Shown piece after piece: positions 15,046 through 17,346 of a stretch of 17,346 nt of DNA. Origin of the DNA: JAOTZA01 sp965224065 (lineage in GTDB: Bacteria > Acidobacteriota > Thermoanaerobaculia > Multivoradales > JAHEKO01); NCBI GenBank assembly GCA_965224065.1, contig CBDCYF010000004.1, positions 1 through 17,346 on the forward strand. The letters are read 5' to 3'. Both the position numbers and the translations under genes were made by a program. Numbering within the stretch: the first letter of the stretch is position 1; each line of letters starts with the position of its first letter. The notes beneath the pieces are model-generated. The model made no database searches. It saw only the letters and a program-made list of their open reading frames with translations, and had not been told where the DNA came from.

Positions 15046-16821
15046 CTATAGGGGCCAGACCCAGAGAATCATCGGCAGGCCGACCAGCAGGACCAGAATC
15101 TCGAGCGGCAGCCCCATGCGCCAGTAGTCGCCGAATCGGTAGCCTCCCGGCCCCATGATGATCGTGTTGTTCTTGTGCCCGATGGGTGTCAGGAAGGCGC
15201 ACGACGCGGCGACGGCCACGGCCATCAGAAAAGCGTCCGGATTGACCTCGAGATGGCGGGCCATGTCGACGGCGACCGGCGCGGCGATCAGGGCCGTGGC
15301 GACGTTGTTGAGCACGTCGGAGAGGGTCATCGTGACGATCATCAGGATCGCCAGTACCCCGACGACCGGAAGCCCGCTCGACAGCTTGACGATCGAGCCC
15401 GCGATGAGCGCGGTGCCACCGCTCGCCTCGAGGGCCGTACCGATGGGAATGAGGCTTCCGAGAAGCACGATGACCGGCCACTCCACCGAGTCGTAGAGGC
15501 GACGGACAGGGACGATCCGCAGAAGCACGTAGACCACGACGACCGCACCGAGGGCCACCGGCAGATAGACCCAGCCGAAGCTCGCCGCCACCACGGCGGC
15601 GGCGAAGGCCAGAACCGCCGCCCAGGCCTTGCGGCGCTGCAGAACCCGTATGCCGCGATCGGCCAGAGGCAGAACGCCGAGCCAGTCGACCACGTCCGGC
15701 AGCCGCTGCGCGGGCCCGAGCAACAGGAGGACATCTCCGGGCTCGAGCACCAGCTTGCGGACCCGATCGCGGAACCTCGTGCCCCGCCGCGACACGCCGA
15801 GAAGACTGACGCCCTGGCGGTACAGGAGACGAAGATCGAGCGCCGATCGTCCCACCATGCGCGAGCCTTCCGGAACGACCACCTCGAGGAGCTCGACCGT
15901 CTCGCTGGCGACACCGTCGTGCTTGTCCGCCCCGGCATAGTCGAGACCGGCGAAGCCGAGGAAATGCTCGATCGGCTGTGGGGCGCCCTGCATGACGATG
16001 ACGTCGCTGCGTACGATCTCCACGTTGCGTGCCGCTCCGGGTAGCCGCTTGCCACGCCGGACGATACCGAGGAGATTGACGTCGTCCTCGTCCGCCAGGT
16101 TCTGCAGATCGCGCAACCTCATGCCGATCGCCTTCGACCCCTCGCGGACCGTCCCCTCGGCGATGTAGCCCTCCAGATCGGCCAGCTCGCGGGTCGTATC
16201 GCGACTGCTGCGCTCGACCGGGATCAGTCGCCAGCCGACGAGCGCGACATACAGGACCCCGACGAACGCGACGACGAGGCCGACCGGCGCGAAGTCGAAC
16301 ATGCGGTACGGAGCCCCGAGAGATTCTTCGCGGAACGTGGCGATGACGACGTTGGGGGGCGTGCCGATCAGGGTCACCATCCCGCCGAGGATCGAGGCGA
16401 ACGAGAGCGGCATCAGGGTCAGTGCCGGACTCCGCTCGGCCTTGCGCGCCGCCTGCATGTCGACCGGCATGAGCAGGGCGAGCGCGGCGACGTTGTTCAT
16501 CACCGCGCTCAGTCCGGCGCCGATGGCCGACATGACGCCGATGTGGAGCCCCAAGCTCCTCGACGCGTCCACCAGATGTCGCGCCAGCACCTCGATCGCT
16601 CCCGAGCGCATCAGCCCGTTGCTGATGATCAGGACCAGAGCGATGATGATGGTCGCCGGATGGCCGAATCCGGAGAAGACGGCGTCCTTGGGCACCGCCC
16701 CGCCGATGTAGCCGACCACCAGTGAGCCGAAGGCGACGACGTCGTAGCGAACCTTTCCCCACAGAAGCAGCGCCAGGATGGCACCGATCAGTACGAAGAG
16801 AAAGACCTGGTCAACGCTCAA
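15046..16821 (-). CDS. SLC13-family transporter with two TrkA-C domains
   Basis: This 591-residue permease of the SLC13 / divalent anion:sodium symporter type takes up anions such as sulfate or dicarboxylates. The two membrane halves (about 1-200 and 398-591) each carry the family's repeat signature: NNVAALALLMP (109-119) and GTPPNVV (153-159) in the first, NNVATALIAAP (505-515) and TPIGHKNNTI (545-554) in the second. Two cytoplasmic TrkA-C domains (about 216-288 and 305-382), each with the Gly-x-x-Arg-Arg-Gly turn, sit between them and may gate transport by nucleotide or ion binding. The start is TTG at 16821, 21 bp after the upstream gene, with a G-rich stretch ahead; it includes the first helix. 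Sulfate as substrate would fit the ASST-like gene nearby but is only a guess. Confidence 0.93.
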   Translation of the reverse strand: MSVDQVFLFVLIGAILALLLWGKVRYDVVAFGSLVVGYIGGAVPKDAVFSGFGHPATIIIALVLIISNGLMRSGAIEVLARHLVDASRSLGLHIGVMSAIGAGLSAVMNNVAALALLMPVDMQAARKAERSPALTLMPLSFASILGGMVTLIGTPPNVVIATFREESLGAPYRMFDFAPVGLVVAFVGVLYVALVGWRLIPVERSSRDTTRELADLEGYIAEGTVREGSKAIGMRLRDLQNLADEDDVNLLGIVRRGKRLPGAARNVEIVRSDVIVMQGAPQPIEHFLGFAGLDYAGADKHDGVASETVELLEVVVPEGSRMVGRSALDLRLLYRQGVSLLGVSRRGTRFRDRVRKLVLEPGDVLLLLGPAQRLPDVVDWLGVLPLADRGIRVLQRRKAWAAVLAFAAAVVAASFGWVYLPVALGAVVVVYVLLRIVPVRRLYDSVEWPVIVLLGSLIPIGTALEASGGTALIAGSIVKLSSGLPVVGVLAILMIVTMTLSDVLNNVATALIAAPVAVDMARHLEVNPDAFLMAVAVAASCAFLTPIGHKNNTIIMGPGGYRFGDYWRMGLPLEILVLLVGLPMILWVWPL

Positions 16822-16842
16822 ATCTGCGGCCCCCGGAGCGGT

Positions 16843-17346
16843 CTAGGCGACACCGCGGGCGGTGAGCTCGCTGGCGATCCAACGGGTGAACTCCCGGCCG
16901 CTCGCCGCGTCAAGGTGGGACAGGTCGGGCAGATCGAGCGCCTCCTGGTCGGGCATGTCGCTCCAGTGGAGCGACTCCATCCCCGCCTCGGCGAACCGAT
17001 CCCAGTAGAGATGGCGTGGAAAGTACTCGTCCTGGAGCTGCTGGAACACGCCACGTACCGGGAAGTTGACGAAGACCACCTGCCCGCCACGGTCGGCGAT
17101 CACCCGTCCGAAGCGAATCATCCGGTTCGTATGCCGCGTCCAGGCTTCCAGGTCGGCCGGCGGCTCGGCGGGCAGGAGACTGTGCGCCTTCTTCAACCTC
17201 GTATCGACCAGGCCCTGGATCGCTTTGGGATTGAGCTTGTCGAAGTACATGTCGCGCGAGCGATCGAAATAGGTCCGGTAGTAGTTCACCGGGGGAAGCC
17301 GCCCCTTGGAGAGTGAATCGAGGAGCTTCGGCCCCCTCAGTCTGGG
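16843..17346 (-). CDS. SGNH-hydrolase-like protein, C-terminal part
   Basis: The frame is open to the right edge, so the gene starts outside the window; the internal GTG at 17289 is not needed as a start. About 167 residues are visible. The region VVFVNFPVRGVFQQLQDEYF resembles the inner beta strand and loop of SGNH hydrolases, and the end PDLSHLDAASGREFTRWI has the Asp-x-x-His pair of their last conserved block. The nucleophile Ser block would lie upstream, outside the window. Such domains remove or transfer acyl groups on sugars and cell-surface glycans. The short 21-bp gap to the SLC13 gene suggests one transcript. Assignment is moderate because only the tail is seen. Confidence 0.6.
   Translation of the reverse strand, partial: PRLRGPKLLDSLSKGRLPPVNYYRTYFDRSRDMYFDKLNPKAIQGLVDTRLKKAHSLLPAEPPADLEAWTRHTNRMIRFGRVIADRGGQVVFVNFPVRGVFQQLQDEYFPRHLYWDRFAEAGMESLHWSDMPDQEALDLPDLSHLDAASGREFTRWIASELTARGVA

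Noticed and set aside
12902..16762. A 1286-codon minus-strand open frame crossing several genes
   Set aside because: It covers the SLC13 gene, the SRPBCC gene and most of the ASST-like gene in other frames. The translation is Arg/Gly/Pro-rich with no domain, as expected for a shadow frame in GC-rich DNA.

Overview
The window is GC-rich and densely coded, with no rRNA, tRNA, CRISPR array or insertion sequence that I can see. It carries 15 protein genes, two of them cut by the window ends. Many genes start with GTG or TTG, neighbouring starts and stops often overlap, and there is a high share of exported redox, hydrolase and sugar-transfer proteins. This suits a chromosomal segment of a high-GC environmental Gram-negative-type bacterium. 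Acidobacteriota or a similar deep phylum is my guess from gene style only, and it is weak.

Layout. (1) About 1-3624, plus strand: the tail of a secreted HELRH-containing protein, a GT2 glycosyltransferase with an apparently leaderless promoter, an unrecognised small membrane protein, and a secreted alpha/beta hydrolase of the TAP (tripeptidyl aminopeptidase-like) type. (2) 3680-7151, minus strand, one tight operon with overlapping starts and stops: a Tat-signal gluconate-dehydrogenase-subunit-3-like protein, a GMC flavin dehydrogenase with a four-cysteine cluster and no signal of its own, and an exported amidohydrolase. (3) 7273-11271, plus strand, divergent from region 2: an exported PQQ-type beta-propeller protein with two EF-hand loops, a GT39-type membrane glycosyltransferase, and an Alg5-like GT2. 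(4) 11258-13974, minus strand: an arylsulfotransferase-like (ASST) protein followed, with a GTGA overlap, by a lipoprotein of the alkaline phosphatase / nucleotide pyrophosphatase superfamily. Its end overlaps the end of region 3 by 14 bp. (5) 14273-14959, plus strand: a DUF4287-like/SRPBCC cytoplasmic protein. (6) 15046-17346, minus strand: the end of an SGNH-hydrolase-like protein and an SLC13-type transporter with two TrkA-C domains.

How the genes may work together. Most of the products act at or outside the inner membrane. The Tat protein and the GMC enzyme look like a periplasmic sugar or alcohol dehydrogenase in which the small subunit carries the large one out. The Alg5-like GT2 plausibly loads a sugar on a polyprenyl phosphate that the adjacent GT39 enzyme then uses. 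The ASST-like and phosphatase-like pair should modify sulfate or phosphate esters outside the membrane. I see no clear proof of a wholly new system. The best candidates for follow-up are the Tat/GMC/amidohydrolase operon, the ASST-phosphodiesterase pair, the EF-hand beta-propeller, and a mirror-image divergent promoter.
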